A stretch of DNA of 64,000 nucleotides from an uncultured Sutterella sp. (lineage in GTDB: Bacteria; Pseudomonadota; Gammaproteobacteria; Burkholderiales; Burkholderiaceae_F), in the NCBI GenBank assembly GCA_900757865.1, contig CAAEPH010000055.1, positions 62,001-126,000 of the forward strand, in the 5' to 3' direction. Below are positions 1 to 8,955 of this stretch, piece after piece. Made by a program: the position numbers and the translations under genes. Every line of letters begins with the position of its first letter. Within the stretch, counting starts at the first letter, position 1. The notes below the pieces were generated by a model that saw nothing but the letters and a program-made list of their open reading frames with translations, ran no database searches and had not been told where the DNA came from.

Positions 1-837
1 TTCTTCGAGCACCGGCCAGATCGCCTTGTGAATGTTGCCGTTGCCAACACCAGCGCTCACGATACCCTTGTAACCCGCATTGACGAGGGCCTTAGCCTGC
101 AAGCCTTCCACGCCAGCGTGGTTGTAAACAATACCCACCTTGGGGAGTTCCTTGAGACCCGTGACATCGAACGGGGTCTTGGAGTAGTCACGCAAGCTCT
201 TGGCTTCGTAGGTCACCTTGCTGTTGAAAATGGTACCGATCTTGCCGTAGTTGCCAGCCTGGAAGGTTTCGGGCTGAACGGTATTGGTCTTGATGACGTC
301 ACGAGCACCAATAACAATGTTATCCATGGCAACGACCACGCCGTGTTCAGCGCTGGCAGGGGTTGCAGCGGTCAACACCGCATTGTAGAGGTTACGGGGG
401 CCATCAGCACCCAAACCCGTGGAGGGGAGCATGGCGCCAACCATAACGACCGGCTTGCTGCACTTCTTTGTGAGTTGCAGGAAGTAAGCAGTTTCTTCCA
501 TGGTGTCCGTGCCGTGAGTAATCACGAAGCCGTCATACTTGTCACAGTCGCTGTTGATGGTCTGCGCTAATTTGAGCCACACTTCATCGCTCATGTCTTG
601 GCTACCGATCTGCGCCACTTGGACAGGCGTGACATTGGCGATCTTGGCGAGTTCAGGGACAGCGGCAACAAGGTGATTGACACTCACCTTACCCGCAGCG
701 TAGGCCGAACCAGTGGAGGAATTACCCGCACCAGCAATCGTGCCACCCGTCGCGAGAACGGCAATGTTAGGAAGGGCGAGGGCGGCGCCAGAAGCCGCAA
801 CAAGGGCCATACCAATAAGGGTCTTCTTGAAAGACAT
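1..837 (-). CDS. ansB: L-asparaginase, type II, periplasmic (3' end outside window)
   Basis: Hydrolyses L-asparagine to aspartate and ammonia. Translating the reverse strand from the ATG at 837 gives 279 residues that stay open to base 1; the family is about 350 residues, so roughly the last 70 are missing. A signal peptide with cleavage near A21 (AALA/LP) places it in the periplasm. The first catalytic motif TGGTIAG is at residues 30-36 (nucleophile T33), and the second, HGTDTMEET, is at 108-116 (T110, D111). A GGAGC ribosome site lies just upstream of the start. In an anaerobe the aspartate made here can be converted to fumarate for respiration (inference). The plus strand shows open but spurious frames across this gene. 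Confidence 0.93.
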   Translation of the reverse strand, partial: MSFKKTLIGMALVAASGAALALPNIAVLATGGTIAGAGNSSTGSAYAAGKVSVNHLVAAVPELAKIANVTPVQVAQIGSQDMSDEVWLKLAQTINSDCDKYDGFVITHGTDTMEETAYFLQLTKKCSKPVVMVGAMLPSTGLGADGPRNLYNAVLTAATPASAEHGVVVAMDNIVIGARDVIKTNTVQPETFQAGNYGKIGTIFNSKVTYEAKSLRDYSKTPFDVTGLKELPKVGIVYNHAGVEGLQAKALVNAGYKGIVSAGVGNGNIHKAIWPVLEE

Positions 838-1372
838 GAGGTTGCTCCTATTAAGAATAGAAAACGGACAATAAAGCTCAAGACGGTCGTACACATCCAG
901 GTAAAAGGGCGATGAGACGAACCCATTTGAGTTTTTGCTTTCGCGTCTGTCTTTGACTACTCCGCGCTAAGTCTGTCAGTGACAGGGTCCTCCTAGCAGC
1001 AGGCATGCCCAATTGTGTTTTTTCCTTGGGCGACAGACCGACGTTAGTCTAAACAGTTCGATTACTCACGGTTGACTTATCGCCGTGGCTTTTGATCTTG
1101 GTGTAACGCTGTTGAAAAATAGGAAAACCCTAATGGAAGAATTAGTACCTAAGAGCTATCATTACGGCCCCTTAAAAATCCTTTTGATCTAAACACAGGG
1201 TTTACCCTTAAGGTTGCTCGCTAAGAAGCTTTGCGCTGTTGATGAGGATGTGTGGACAGTGTGAAAAAAAGGAGAAGGAAGAGCCCAAGCCCAAGTGAGA
1301 GTGTTCATAATCAACAGTTAGGCCCCAGGTTGCTGGGTCAACAACAACATTTCTCTACAAGTGGTTTTTACT
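838..1372. other. Intergenic region between divergent ansB and argG
   Basis: About 535 bases with no convincing gene. It must hold the divergent promoters of the asparaginase gene (minus) and argG (plus). I did not find a clear FNR box, ArgR box or consensus sigma-70 promoter by eye. The stretch directly before argG is purine rich (GGAGAAGGAAGAG near 1271) and is probably untranslated leader. Confidence 0.5.
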
Positions 1373-2701
1373 ATGTCTCAAACAATTCTCCAAAGCGTCC
1401 CCGTGGGTGAAAAGGTGGGTATCGCGTTTTCGGGCGGACTCGACACGAGTGCGGCGCTACGTTGGATGAAGAAAAAAGGTGCTCTGCCGTATGCCTACAC
1501 GGCGAATTTGGGGCAGCCTGATGAAACGGATTACGACGCTATTCCTCAGCGCGCGATGAAATATGGGGCGGAAAACGCCCGCTTGGTGGATTGCCGTGAA
1601 CAGTTGGTGAATGAAGGTTTTGCGGCAATTCAGTCAGGAGCTTTCCACATTTCGACGGGTGGTCAGCTCTACTTTAATACCACCCCCTTAGGCCGAGCCG
1701 TGACGGGGACCATGTTAGTGGCCGCCATGCGCGCGGATGGTGTCAATATTTGGGGTGATGGCAGTACCTATAAAGGCAATGATATCGAGCGTTTTTATCG
1801 CTACGGTTTGTTGACCAACCCGAATTTGAAGATTTATAAGCCGTGGTTGGATACGCAATTCATCAGCGAATTGGGTGGTCGTGCTGAAATGTCAGCCTTC
1901 TTGCAAGCAGAAGGCTTTGACTACCGTATGAGTGCAGAAAAAGCCTACTCGACGGACTCCAATATGTTGGGGGCCACTCATGAAGCGAAGGATTTGGAAG
2001 AACTCAACTCTTCCATGAAGATTGTTGAACCCATTATGGGGGTTCCCTTCTGGCGTGCGGATTGCGACATCAAGCCCGAGACGGTCACGGTGGAATTTAA
2101 AGAAGGGGTGCCAGTAGCCCTCAATGGCCGTCGCTTTGGTAACGTGGTGGATTTGATGCTTGAAGCCAATGCCATTGGCGGTCGCCACGGTTTAGGGATG
2201 TCGGACCAGATCGAAAACCGCATCATTGAAGCGAAGTCTCGTGGTATTTACGAAGCGCCGGGGATGGCACTCTTTCATATCGCCTATGAACGTTTGGTCT
2301 CGGGTATTCACAACGAGGACACCATTGAAGAGTATCGCATCAACGGTATTCGCCTCGGTCGTCTTCTTTATCAGGGCCGCTGGTTTGACAGTCAAGCGAT
2401 TATGTTGCGTGAGGCATCGATGCGTTGGGTAGCGCGTGCCATCACGGGTGAAGTGACGCTTGAATTGCGTCGCGGAAACGACTACACCATTCTCAATACC
2501 AAGAGTCCTAACCTCACCTATGAACCGTCTCGTTTGACGATGGAAAAGGGTGATTCGATGTTTACGGCTGTGGATCGTATTGGTCAGCTGACCATGCGCA
2601 ATTTGGACATTACCGATACGCGTCAGAAGCTTGGTATTTATGCAGAAGCAGGGTTGTTAGGAGCCAAAGGTTCTGTAGCCCCGTTGCTCACGGGAAAATA
2701 G
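1373..2701 (+). CDS. argG: Argininosuccinate synthase
   Basis: ATP-dependent condensation of citrulline and aspartate to argininosuccinate, the penultimate step of arginine synthesis, in the cytoplasm. The N-terminal PP-loop AFSGGLDTS lies at residues 18-26, and the protein (442 aa) is close to E. coli ArgG (447 aa), including the long-form ArgG sequence style. I chose the ATG at 1373 because the protein then begins four residues before the conserved block as in E. coli; an in-frame GTG at 1361 would add only MVFT. No other arg genes are adjacent. A strong intrinsic terminator follows at 2731-2780, so it is probably monocistronic. Confidence 0.96.
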   Translation: MSQTILQSVPVGEKVGIAFSGGLDTSAALRWMKKKGALPYAYTANLGQPDETDYDAIPQRAMKYGAENARLVDCREQLVNEGFAAIQSGAFHISTGGQLYFNTTPLGRAVTGTMLVAAMRADGVNIWGDGSTYKGNDIERFYRYGLLTNPNLKIYKPWLDTQFISELGGRAEMSAFLQAEGFDYRMSAEKAYSTDSNMLGATHEAKDLEELNSSMKIVEPIMGVPFWRADCDIKPETVTVEFKEGVPVALNGRRFGNVVDLMLEANAIGGRHGLGMSDQIENRIIEAKSRGIYEAPGMALFHIAYERLVSGIHNEDTIEEYRINGIRLGRLLYQGRWFDSQAIMLREASMRWVARAITGEVTLELRRGNDYTILNTKSPNLTYEPSRLTMEKGDSMFTAVDRIGQLTMRNLDITDTRQKLGIYAEAGLLGAKGSVAPLLTGK

Positions 2702-2730
2702 TCTCACTGGTTAGCCCGGTTTGACACCTA

Positions 2731-2780
2731 AGACCTCTTTTTCGGAGAGAGCGCCTCTCTTTAAAAAGAGGTCTTTTTTT
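2731..2780 (+). terminator. Intrinsic terminator of argG
   Basis: A perfect 12-bp stem (AGACCTCTTTTT at 2731-2742 with its complement at 2763-2774) runs into seven Ts. The loop contains a smaller GAGAG/CTCTC hairpin. Confidence 0.9.
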
Positions 2781-2961
2781 GCATTGTCGTGACCGATCTG
2801 CAAAGGTTGAATTGGTAATCAAACCAGGCTTTTCTGACGGGCGTCAAGTTACGCGCAAAGATCTTAAAAAAATAACCCTATTTCTGATTCTTGAATGGTG
2901 AACCATGCAGCTAACTTGTCTAAGATGAGCGCACGACGATTTAATTTTTACCATTACGACT

Positions 2962-4002
2962 ATGTCCGAAGCAACCTATACCCATCATCACGAACCCAAT
3001 AATGAATTTTCAAGTCACGGTCAGGGAGATAGCCACTGGCGTCATGCGGCTGAGAAAACCAAGACCTCGGTACTGGGTTTTGCTGTACTGCTGACATTGA
3101 CCTTTTCCGCGATCGAGCTCATCGGGGGCTGGTGGGGTAATTCGCTCGCATTGATTGGGGATGCTGGTCACATGGTGACCGATTCCGCGAGTTTATTGTT
3201 TGCCTTGGTTGCGAACAAAATTGCGCAAAAAGGGGTGGATAGCGAACACACCTTTGGTCACGGGCGTATCGAAGTGATCGCCGGCTTCGTTAACGGCTTG
3301 GTGATGCTCGGTGTGGTGATTTGGATTTTTGTTGAGGCGATTGGTCGCATTGCTGAACCTCAACCCGTATCCGGTTTTTCGGTGATGACGATTGCAGCCG
3401 TGGGGCTGGTGATTAATGTTTTGGTGGCGTTGTCACTCTCGCGTGACAAGAAAAATGTGAACACGCGTGCCGCGCTTCTTCACGTGATGGGGGACTTATT
3501 GGGATCCGTGGCCGCGATTTCGGCCGGGGCAATCATTTATTTTGGAGGCCCCACGATTGTCGACCCGATTTTGTCTATGCTCGTTGGGACGCTTCTTTTA
3601 CATGCTACCTATGAAATTTTGCGTGACACCAGTCAAGTGCTTCTGGATGCCATTCCCGAAGGAGTCAATTACTTTAGTGTGGGGCGTTTGATTGAATCGA
3701 TTCCAGGGGTTGAGCGTGTGCACGACCTCCACGTTTGGACAATGAGTCCAGGGCACGGTGCTGTGCAATGCCATGTCACGATTGAAAGCCCACAATGCTG
3801 GCCCAAAATTTTGGACGCGATTCGTGTCGGGATTCATGAGAAATTTGGTATCGACCATGTGACCGTTCAACCGGAGTGGCACTTTACTGGGGATACCGAC
3901 GACTGCGAAGTGTGTCGTGAAGGACTTTGTCAGACAGACTTTTCAAACGAACCCGAAGTCACGTTGTGCGACACCACGATTGATGAAAGCAAGCTCAGCT
4001 AA
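2962..4002 (+). CDS. Cation diffusion facilitator (zinc/divalent metal exporter)
   Basis: Inner-membrane proton-coupled exporter of Zn2+ or a similar divalent cation (CzcD/ZitB group, CDF family). The 346-residue protein has a His-rich N-terminus (THHHE, SHGQGDSHWRH), six predicted membrane spans between about residues 35 and 215, and the paired metal-site signatures HMVTD in TM2 and HVMGD in TM5. A cytoplasmic dimerisation domain carries the LHVWTMSPG motif. The last 35 residues hold an unusual Cys cluster (CEVCREGLC), a possible extra metal ligand set. It stands alone between argG and pyrG with no metal-responsive regulator nearby. Substrate is not resolved by sequence. Confidence 0.93.
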   Translation: MSEATYTHHHEPNNEFSSHGQGDSHWRHAAEKTKTSVLGFAVLLTLTFSAIELIGGWWGNSLALIGDAGHMVTDSASLLFALVANKIAQKGVDSEHTFGHGRIEVIAGFVNGLVMLGVVIWIFVEAIGRIAEPQPVSGFSVMTIAAVGLVINVLVALSLSRDKKNVNTRAALLHVMGDLLGSVAAISAGAIIYFGGPTIVDPILSMLVGTLLLHATYEILRDTSQVLLDAIPEGVNYFSVGRLIESIPGVERVHDLHVWTMSPGHGAVQCHVTIESPQCWPKILDAIRVGIHEKFGIDHVTVQPEWHFTGDTDDCEVCREGLCQTDFSNEPEVTLCDTTIDESKLS

Positions 4003-4169
4003 GAGTGCACAGACAGCGGAGAGCTGTACAAGAGAGGAAGGAATTTTCGAGCGTGGTGGCTCGAGAAAAAGTACAATCAACACGTTCGATATATCGACTT
4101 GAAAAGCGTTTAAGAGAAAGGTGTGTAAGAGGAAGCGGAATTTTATTTCCTCTTAGACGCTCTTCGGGG

Positions 4170-4175
4170 TATAAT
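4170..4175 (+). promoter_or_regulatory. Probable -10 element of pyrG
   Basis: A perfect TATAAT sits 43 bases before the pyrG start. No good -35 hexamer is seen at 16-18 bases upstream, so this is only a partial promoter assignment. Confidence 0.45.
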
Positions 4176-4218
4176 CTTCGTTTTTGAATTTTTCACAACC
4201 TCCTTGCGTGGGGCTCTC

Positions 4219-5874
4219 ATGACCAAGTACGTATTTGTTACCGGCGGCGTTGTCTCTTCTTTGGGTAAAGGCATCGCCGCCGCTTCTTTGGCGGCTATCC
4301 TCGAGTCTCGTGGTCTTAAGGTGACCATGATTAAGCTCGATCCGTATATCAATGTTGACCCAGGTACGATGTCTCCGTTTCAGCACGGTGAAGTGTTTGT
4401 GACAGAGGACGGTGCAGAAACTGACCTGGACTTAGGTCACTACGAGCGCTTTATTTCCACGAAGATGCATAAGCCCAACAATTTCACCTCGGGCCAAATC
4501 TATGAAAGCGTGTTGCACAAAGAACGTCGTGGGGAATACTTGGGTAAGACGGTACAGGTGATCCCGCATATCACCAATGAAATCCAAGAATTTATCCAAC
4601 GCGGTGCCGCGAGCACGTTCGATGGCAAGCCTGATGTGGCTGTGGTTGAAATCGGCGGTACGGTGGGTGATATTGAGTCGCTTCCCTTTGTGGAAGCTGT
4701 GCGTCAAATGTCGTTCCGTGTGGGTCGCAACAATACCTGCTTTATCCATTTGACGCTTTGCCCGTGGATTGCCTCTGCCGGCGAATTGAAGACTAAGCCC
4801 ACGCAACACTCCGTGCAGAAATTGCGTGAAGAGGGTGTTTATCCTGACCTTCTGCTCTGCCGTGCGGAACGCATGATTCCTGAAAATGAACGTGCCAAGA
4901 TCTCGTTATTCTCGAACGTGCCGATGGATTGTGTGATCAGCGTGGCCGATGCCAAGACCATCTATGAAGTGCCTTTGATGCTCCACGCTCAGCACTTGGA
5001 TGATTTGGTCTGCAAGAAGCTCGGTTTGGAAACCAAGCCTGCGGATTTGTCGGCTTGGGAAGACATTGTTCATCGTATTGAAAATCCCGAACGTGAAGTC
5101 ACCATTGCGATGGTGGGCAAATACGTGGATTACAAAGACAGCTATAAGTCCTTGAACGAAGCGCTCTCACATGCGGGTATTCATACCAACACGCGCGTGA
5201 AAACGCGTTTTGTTGACGCCAGCCAAGTTGAAGAAGAGGGTGCCGAGAAGGTGCTCGCTGATGTGGACGCTATTTTGGTCCCGGGTGGCTTTGGTAAGCG
5301 TGGCACAGAAGGCATGATTAAGGCCATTGAATACGCTCGCCTTAATAAGATTCCGTTCTTGGGTATTTGCTTAGGGATGCAGATGGCGGTGGTGGAATTT
5401 GCTCGTCATGTCTGTGGTCTCGGTGGGGCGAACTCCACAGAGCTTGACCCGGACACGGCGCATCCAGTGGTGGCCCTCATTACCGAATGGCAAGATCGCA
5501 GTGGCAAGATTCAAAAGCGCGATGAGTCCTCCGATTTAGGTGGCACCATGCGCTTAGGTCGCCAAGAAGTGCCGGTACAGGAAGGAACTCTGGCCCATAA
5601 GATTTATGGGGATGTCGTGGCGGAACGCCATCGTCACCGCTATGAAGTGAACAACGCTTATGTGGCGCAATTTGAAGAAAAAGGTATGGTGATTTCGGCT
5701 CGTACACCGACCGAACACTTGCCCGAAATGATGGAATTACCTGACCATCCTTTCTTCTTTGCGGTACAGTTCCATCCGGAATTTACGTCAAACCCCCGTT
5801 TCGGTCATCCGCTTTTCAAAGCTTACGTTGAAGCGGCGATTGAACACGCGAAGGCGAAAGCACAAAAAGCCTAA
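4219..5874 (+). CDS. pyrG: CTP synthase
   Basis: Makes CTP from UTP, ATP and glutamine, the last step of pyrimidine nucleotide synthesis. The 551-residue protein has the N-terminal amidoligase domain (KYVFVTGGVVSSLGKG at the start, P-loop like) and a C-terminal class I glutamine amidotransferase domain. The nucleophile Cys lies in GICLGMQ and the His/Glu pair in QFHPEF. The ATG at 4219 matches the E. coli start; an upstream in-frame TTG at 4204 adds MRGAL and is not needed. It heads the classic betaproteobacterial order pyrG-kdsA-eno-ftsB, although here the terminator-like structure at 5958 separates it from kdsA. Confidence 0.98.
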   Translation: MTKYVFVTGGVVSSLGKGIAAASLAAILESRGLKVTMIKLDPYINVDPGTMSPFQHGEVFVTEDGAETDLDLGHYERFISTKMHKPNNFTSGQIYESVLHKERRGEYLGKTVQVIPHITNEIQEFIQRGAASTFDGKPDVAVVEIGGTVGDIESLPFVEAVRQMSFRVGRNNTCFIHLTLCPWIASAGELKTKPTQHSVQKLREEGVYPDLLLCRAERMIPENERAKISLFSNVPMDCVISVADAKTIYEVPLMLHAQHLDDLVCKKLGLETKPADLSAWEDIVHRIENPEREVTIAMVGKYVDYKDSYKSLNEALSHAGIHTNTRVKTRFVDASQVEEEGAEKVLADVDAILVPGGFGKRGTEGMIKAIEYARLNKIPFLGICLGMQMAVVEFARHVCGLGGANSTELDPDTAHPVVALITEWQDRSGKIQKRDESSDLGGTMRLGRQEVPVQEGTLAHKIYGDVVAERHRHRYEVNNAYVAQFEEKGMVISARTPTEHLPEMMELPDHPFFFAVQFHPEFTSNPRFGHPLFKAYVEAAIEHAKAKAQKA

Positions 5875-5957
5875 TCTCCTCAGTGAGACGAATAGGGTCG
5901 ATCGAATGACGTTCGAGAAGCCCTCGACGGCATCGTAAAACGGCGGTTTAAAGCAAG

Positions 5958-6004
5958 AAAGGCAGGACGGAACACCAAGACTGGTCACCGCCACTGCCTT
6001 TTTT
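5958..6004 (+). terminator. Probable terminator after pyrG
   Basis: AAAGGCAG (5958-5965) pairs with CTGCCTTT around 5994-6001, an inner CGG/CCG pair extends the stem, and the 3' arm continues into a run of Ts. It lies in the roughly 300-base pyrG-kdsA gap, where I see no gene. Confidence 0.7.
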
Positions 6005-6179
6005 GTTAAGCGTGTCATGGGATGGATTACATTTTCCTCCATTGGCTTACACCGTTGAGCACCGAGACAAGCTAAACTTTGTACGCAATATGACCTTGCG
6101 ATTGCCATCCCAAAACAGAAAAAGGCTTTTTCTCGAGTCTCTTTTTCTATAGAAGGCGACGCAGATACGAAGGAAGATT

Positions 6180-7034
6180 ATGAAACTCTGTGGTTTTGAG
6201 ATTGGTTTAGACCACCCCTTTTTCTTAATGGCTGGGCCTTGTGTCATCGAAAGCGAATCGATGGTGATGGATATCGCTGCTCAGATGAAAGCGCTCACGG
6301 ACGAACTGGGGATTCATTACATATTTAAAGCGAGCTACGACAAAGCCAACCGCACTAGCGAAACGGCTTTTCGTGGTTTAGGGATCGATGAAGGCTTGCG
6401 CATTTTAGAGCGTGTTCGCCATGAGCTCGGTGTTCCCGTGGTGACGGATGTGCATACCGTGGAAGAAGTGGCTCTGGTGGCGCCTCATGTGGACGTGCTA
6501 CAAACGCCCGCCTTTTTGTGCCGACAGACGGACTTTATTCATGCTTGCGCTCGTTCTGGCAAACCCGTCAATATCAAAAAAGGCCAATTCTTGGCCCCAG
6601 GCGATATGAAAAACGTGGTAGCGAAAGCGCGTGCGGCAGCACAGAGCGCAGGGCTTGAAACCGATAACTTTATGGTTTGCGAGCGTGGGGCGTCATTTGG
6701 CTACGGCAATTTGGTCTCTGACATGCGTAGTTTGGCGATCATGCGCGAGACGGGAGCGCCTGTTGTGTTTGACGCTACGCACTCTGTGCAGTTGCCAGGT
6801 GGCAACGGAGGATCCTCTGGCGGACAACGTCAATTTGTACCGGTGCTCGCTCGTGCTGCGGTCGCCGTGGGTGTCTCGGGGCTCTTTATGGAAACCCACC
6901 CGAATCCCTGTGAAGCGTTGAGTGACGGTCCTAATGCCGTGCCGTTACATAAAATGCGCGATTTATTGAGTAGTTTGGTCGAGATCGACCGAGTGGTGAA
7001 ATCGCGTCCATTGCTCGAAAACGATTTTGAATAA
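6180..7034 (+). CDS. kdsA: 3-deoxy-D-manno-octulosonate 8-phosphate (KDO8P) synthase
   Basis: Condenses phosphoenolpyruvate with arabinose 5-phosphate to KDO 8-phosphate for the lipopolysaccharide inner core; cytoplasmic. The 284-residue length is normal. Family blocks visible are AGPCVIES near residue 18, the substrate-binding KASYDKANR, KKGQF, and the C-terminal METHPNP. An AAGGAAG ribosome site precedes the ATG at 6180. The gene shares the pyrG-kdsA-eno block and ends at a strong terminator (7041-7085). Presence of KDO synthesis confirms a Gram-negative outer membrane. Confidence 0.98.
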   Translation: MKLCGFEIGLDHPFFLMAGPCVIESESMVMDIAAQMKALTDELGIHYIFKASYDKANRTSETAFRGLGIDEGLRILERVRHELGVPVVTDVHTVEEVALVAPHVDVLQTPAFLCRQTDFIHACARSGKPVNIKKGQFLAPGDMKNVVAKARAAAQSAGLETDNFMVCERGASFGYGNLVSDMRSLAIMRETGAPVVFDATHSVQLPGGNGGSSGGQRQFVPVLARAAVAVGVSGLFMETHPNPCEALSDGPNAVPLHKMRDLLSSLVEIDRVVKSRPLLENDFE

Positions 7035-7040
7035 TTGAAT

Positions 7041-7085
7041 GGCTCTTACCGCCGTCACAGATCATGACGGCGGTGAGCCTTTTTT
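7041..7085 (+). terminator. Intrinsic terminator of kdsA
   Basis: GGCTC..ACCGCCGTCA pairs with TGACGGCGGT.GAGCC around a short loop and is followed by six Ts. Confidence 0.9.
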
Positions 7086-7145
7086 GACTTTAGCGCAAGC
7101 GCTGACGTGGCGCTTGCTATCCAACTCTCCTCCGAGGAAAAAACG

Positions 7146-8435
7146 ATGAGCGCAATCATTGACATTATTGGCCGTGAAATCTTGGATAGTCGTGGTAATC
7201 CGACCGTCGAAGCCGAAGTTTGGCTTGAGAGCGGTGCGGTAGGCCGTGCGGCGGTGCCCTCTGGGGCCTCTACCGGTGTGCGTGAAGCACTGGAATTGCG
7301 AGATAAAGACCCCAAGCGTTACGGTGGTAAAGGGGTGTTGACTGCGGTTGAACACGTCAGCGGTGAAATCGCTGATGCGTTGATTGGCATGGAAAGCACG
7401 GATCAGGCGTTTATTGACCGTACCATGATCAATTTGGACGGCACGGAGAACAAAGGTCGTTTAGGGGCCAATGCGATTTTGGCTGTCTCGATGGCGGTCG
7501 CTCGCGCCTCGGCCGAAGAAAGTGGCTTACCGCTTTACCGCTATTTTGGCGGTATGGGCGCTATGCAAATGCCCGTGCCGATGATGAACGTCATTAACGG
7601 CGGTGCGCATGCCAATAACAATCTTGATCTTCAAGAGTTCATGATCATCCCACTGGGTGCGCCCACGTTCTCGGAAGCGGTTCGCTACGGGGCGGAAACG
7701 TTCCATGCGTTAAAGAAAATTATCAACAGCCGTGGTATGTCGACGGCCGTTGGTGACGAAGGCGGGTTCGCGCCGAGTTGCGAAAGCCAGGAAGAAGCTA
7801 TTGAGTTGATTCTTGAAGCCATCGAAGCAGCCGGTTACGTGCCGGGTAAAGATATCGCTATCGGCTTGGATTGCGCATCGAGCGAGTTCTACGAAAACGG
7901 TCGCTACGTCATGAAGAAGTCCTCTGGCAAGTCGCTGAGCGCCGAAGAATGGATTGCCATTTTAGAGGACTGGGTCAACCGCTATCCCATCATCTCGATT
8001 GAAGACGCCATGGCTGAAGGCGATTGGGAAGGTTGGGCCAAACTCACCAAAGCGTTGGGTAAACGCGTGCAATTGGTGGGCGACGACCTCTTCGTGACCA
8101 ATCCGGCTATTTTGAAAGAAGGGATTGAAAAGGGTGTTGCCAATTCGATTCTGATTAAAGTCAATCAGATTGGTACCCTCACCGAAACGTTTGAAGCCAT
8201 TGAAATGGCCAAACGTGCTGGCTACACCGCTGTGGTCAGCCATCGCTCGGGTGAAACGGAAGATAGCACCATTGCGGATATCGCCGTGGGCTTGAATGCG
8301 GGCCAGATCAAAACGGGTTCCATGAGTCGCTCTGACCGTATTGCCAAATACAATCAGCTGATTCGTATTGAAGAGCACTTGGATGGTGTGGCGGTTTACC
8401 CTGGGCGCGAGGCTTTTTATTGCTTACGTAAGTAA
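7146..8435 (+). CDS. eno: Enolase (phosphopyruvate hydratase)
   Basis: Interconverts 2-phosphoglycerate and phosphoenolpyruvate; in many proteobacteria it also binds the RNase E scaffold. The protein from the ATG at 7146 is 429 aa, the usual length, and starts with the canonical IIDIIGREILDSRGNPT. The Mg-binding and signature regions are present (SIEDAMAEGDW, VGDDLFVTN, LIKVNQIGTLTE), as is the active-site SHRSGETED. An upstream in-frame ATG at 7107 is rejected because residues before MSAII are not conserved. Enolase is followed after 28 bases by ftsB, probably in one transcript. Confidence 0.98.
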   Translation: MSAIIDIIGREILDSRGNPTVEAEVWLESGAVGRAAVPSGASTGVREALELRDKDPKRYGGKGVLTAVEHVSGEIADALIGMESTDQAFIDRTMINLDGTENKGRLGANAILAVSMAVARASAEESGLPLYRYFGGMGAMQMPVPMMNVINGGAHANNNLDLQEFMIIPLGAPTFSEAVRYGAETFHALKKIINSRGMSTAVGDEGGFAPSCESQEEAIELILEAIEAAGYVPGKDIAIGLDCASSEFYENGRYVMKKSSGKSLSAEEWIAILEDWVNRYPIISIEDAMAEGDWEGWAKLTKALGKRVQLVGDDLFVTNPAILKEGIEKGVANSILIKVNQIGTLTETFEAIEMAKRAGYTAVVSHRSGETEDSTIADIAVGLNAGQIKTGSMSRSDRIAKYNQLIRIEEHLDGVAVYPGREAFYCLRK

Positions 8436-8463
8436 GCCACTCGCAGTGAAGGTGGAGTAGACG

Positions 8464-8868
8464 ATGTTACGTCCTGTGCCGTTTATCATTCTGAGCGTGG
8501 TGGCTGGTTTGCTGTCGTACCAATTGTTTGGCCCCGACGGCGCTTGGTTTCACGAACAAGATTTGCGTCGTGATCTCGCGGAACAAAACCGAGCTAATGA
8601 AAAACAACGCTTACGCAATGAGGAGTTACGCGCTGAGCTTGCCTCCCTTGAAAACGGCACAGAAGCCATTGAGGAGCGCGCTCGACGCGACCTTTATATG
8701 GTCAAAGAAGGTGAAGTCCTCTTTCGCTTAGAAACGCCTGAAGAGTATGAACGTCGCCAAACCGAGCGAGCGTCGTTGCCCGACTACAGCAACCCAAGTG
8801 CGCGCGCAGGACAAGGTCGGGTATTTAGTGCGAAAAAAATGGATCTCTATACGCGACACCGTCGTTGA
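8464..8868 (+). CDS. ftsB: Cell division protein FtsB
   Basis: Bitopic divisome protein that forms a complex with FtsL and FtsQ at the septum. The 134-residue product has a membrane helix at about residues 4-20 and a coiled coil at about 32-75 rich in Glu, Arg and Asn, ending in the conserved ERARRDLYMVKEGEVLF block. The C-terminal tail of about 45 residues after that block is longer than in E. coli FtsB (103 aa), as is common in betaproteobacteria. It lies 28 bases after eno, as expected, and shares a bidirectional terminator with the convergent hslO gene. Confidence 0.93.
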   Translation: MLRPVPFIILSVVAGLLSYQLFGPDGAWFHEQDLRRDLAEQNRANEKQRLRNEELRAELASLENGTEAIEERARRDLYMVKEGEVLFRLETPEEYERRQTERASLPDYSNPSARAGQGRVFSAKKMDLYTRHRR

Positions 8869-8890
8869 GTCACGTAGCCACTACTCGTAT

Positions 8891-8930
8891 GAAAAAGCCG
8901 TTGATCAGAGGAAAAATCAACGGCTTTTTC
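8891..8930. terminator. Bidirectional terminator between ftsB and hslO
   Basis: GAAAAAGCCGTTGAT pairs with ATCAACGGCTTTTTC around a ten-base loop. A-rich and T-rich flanks allow termination in both directions between these convergent genes. Confidence 0.88.
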
Positions 8931-8955
8931 GCGTTAGAGGCAAGCGGCAAGGCGC

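Noticed and set aside
28..915. Open frames on the plus strand at the left edge
   Set aside because: The reverse strand encodes a clear type II asparaginase with signal peptide and both catalytic motifs; the plus-strand frames are its shadows.
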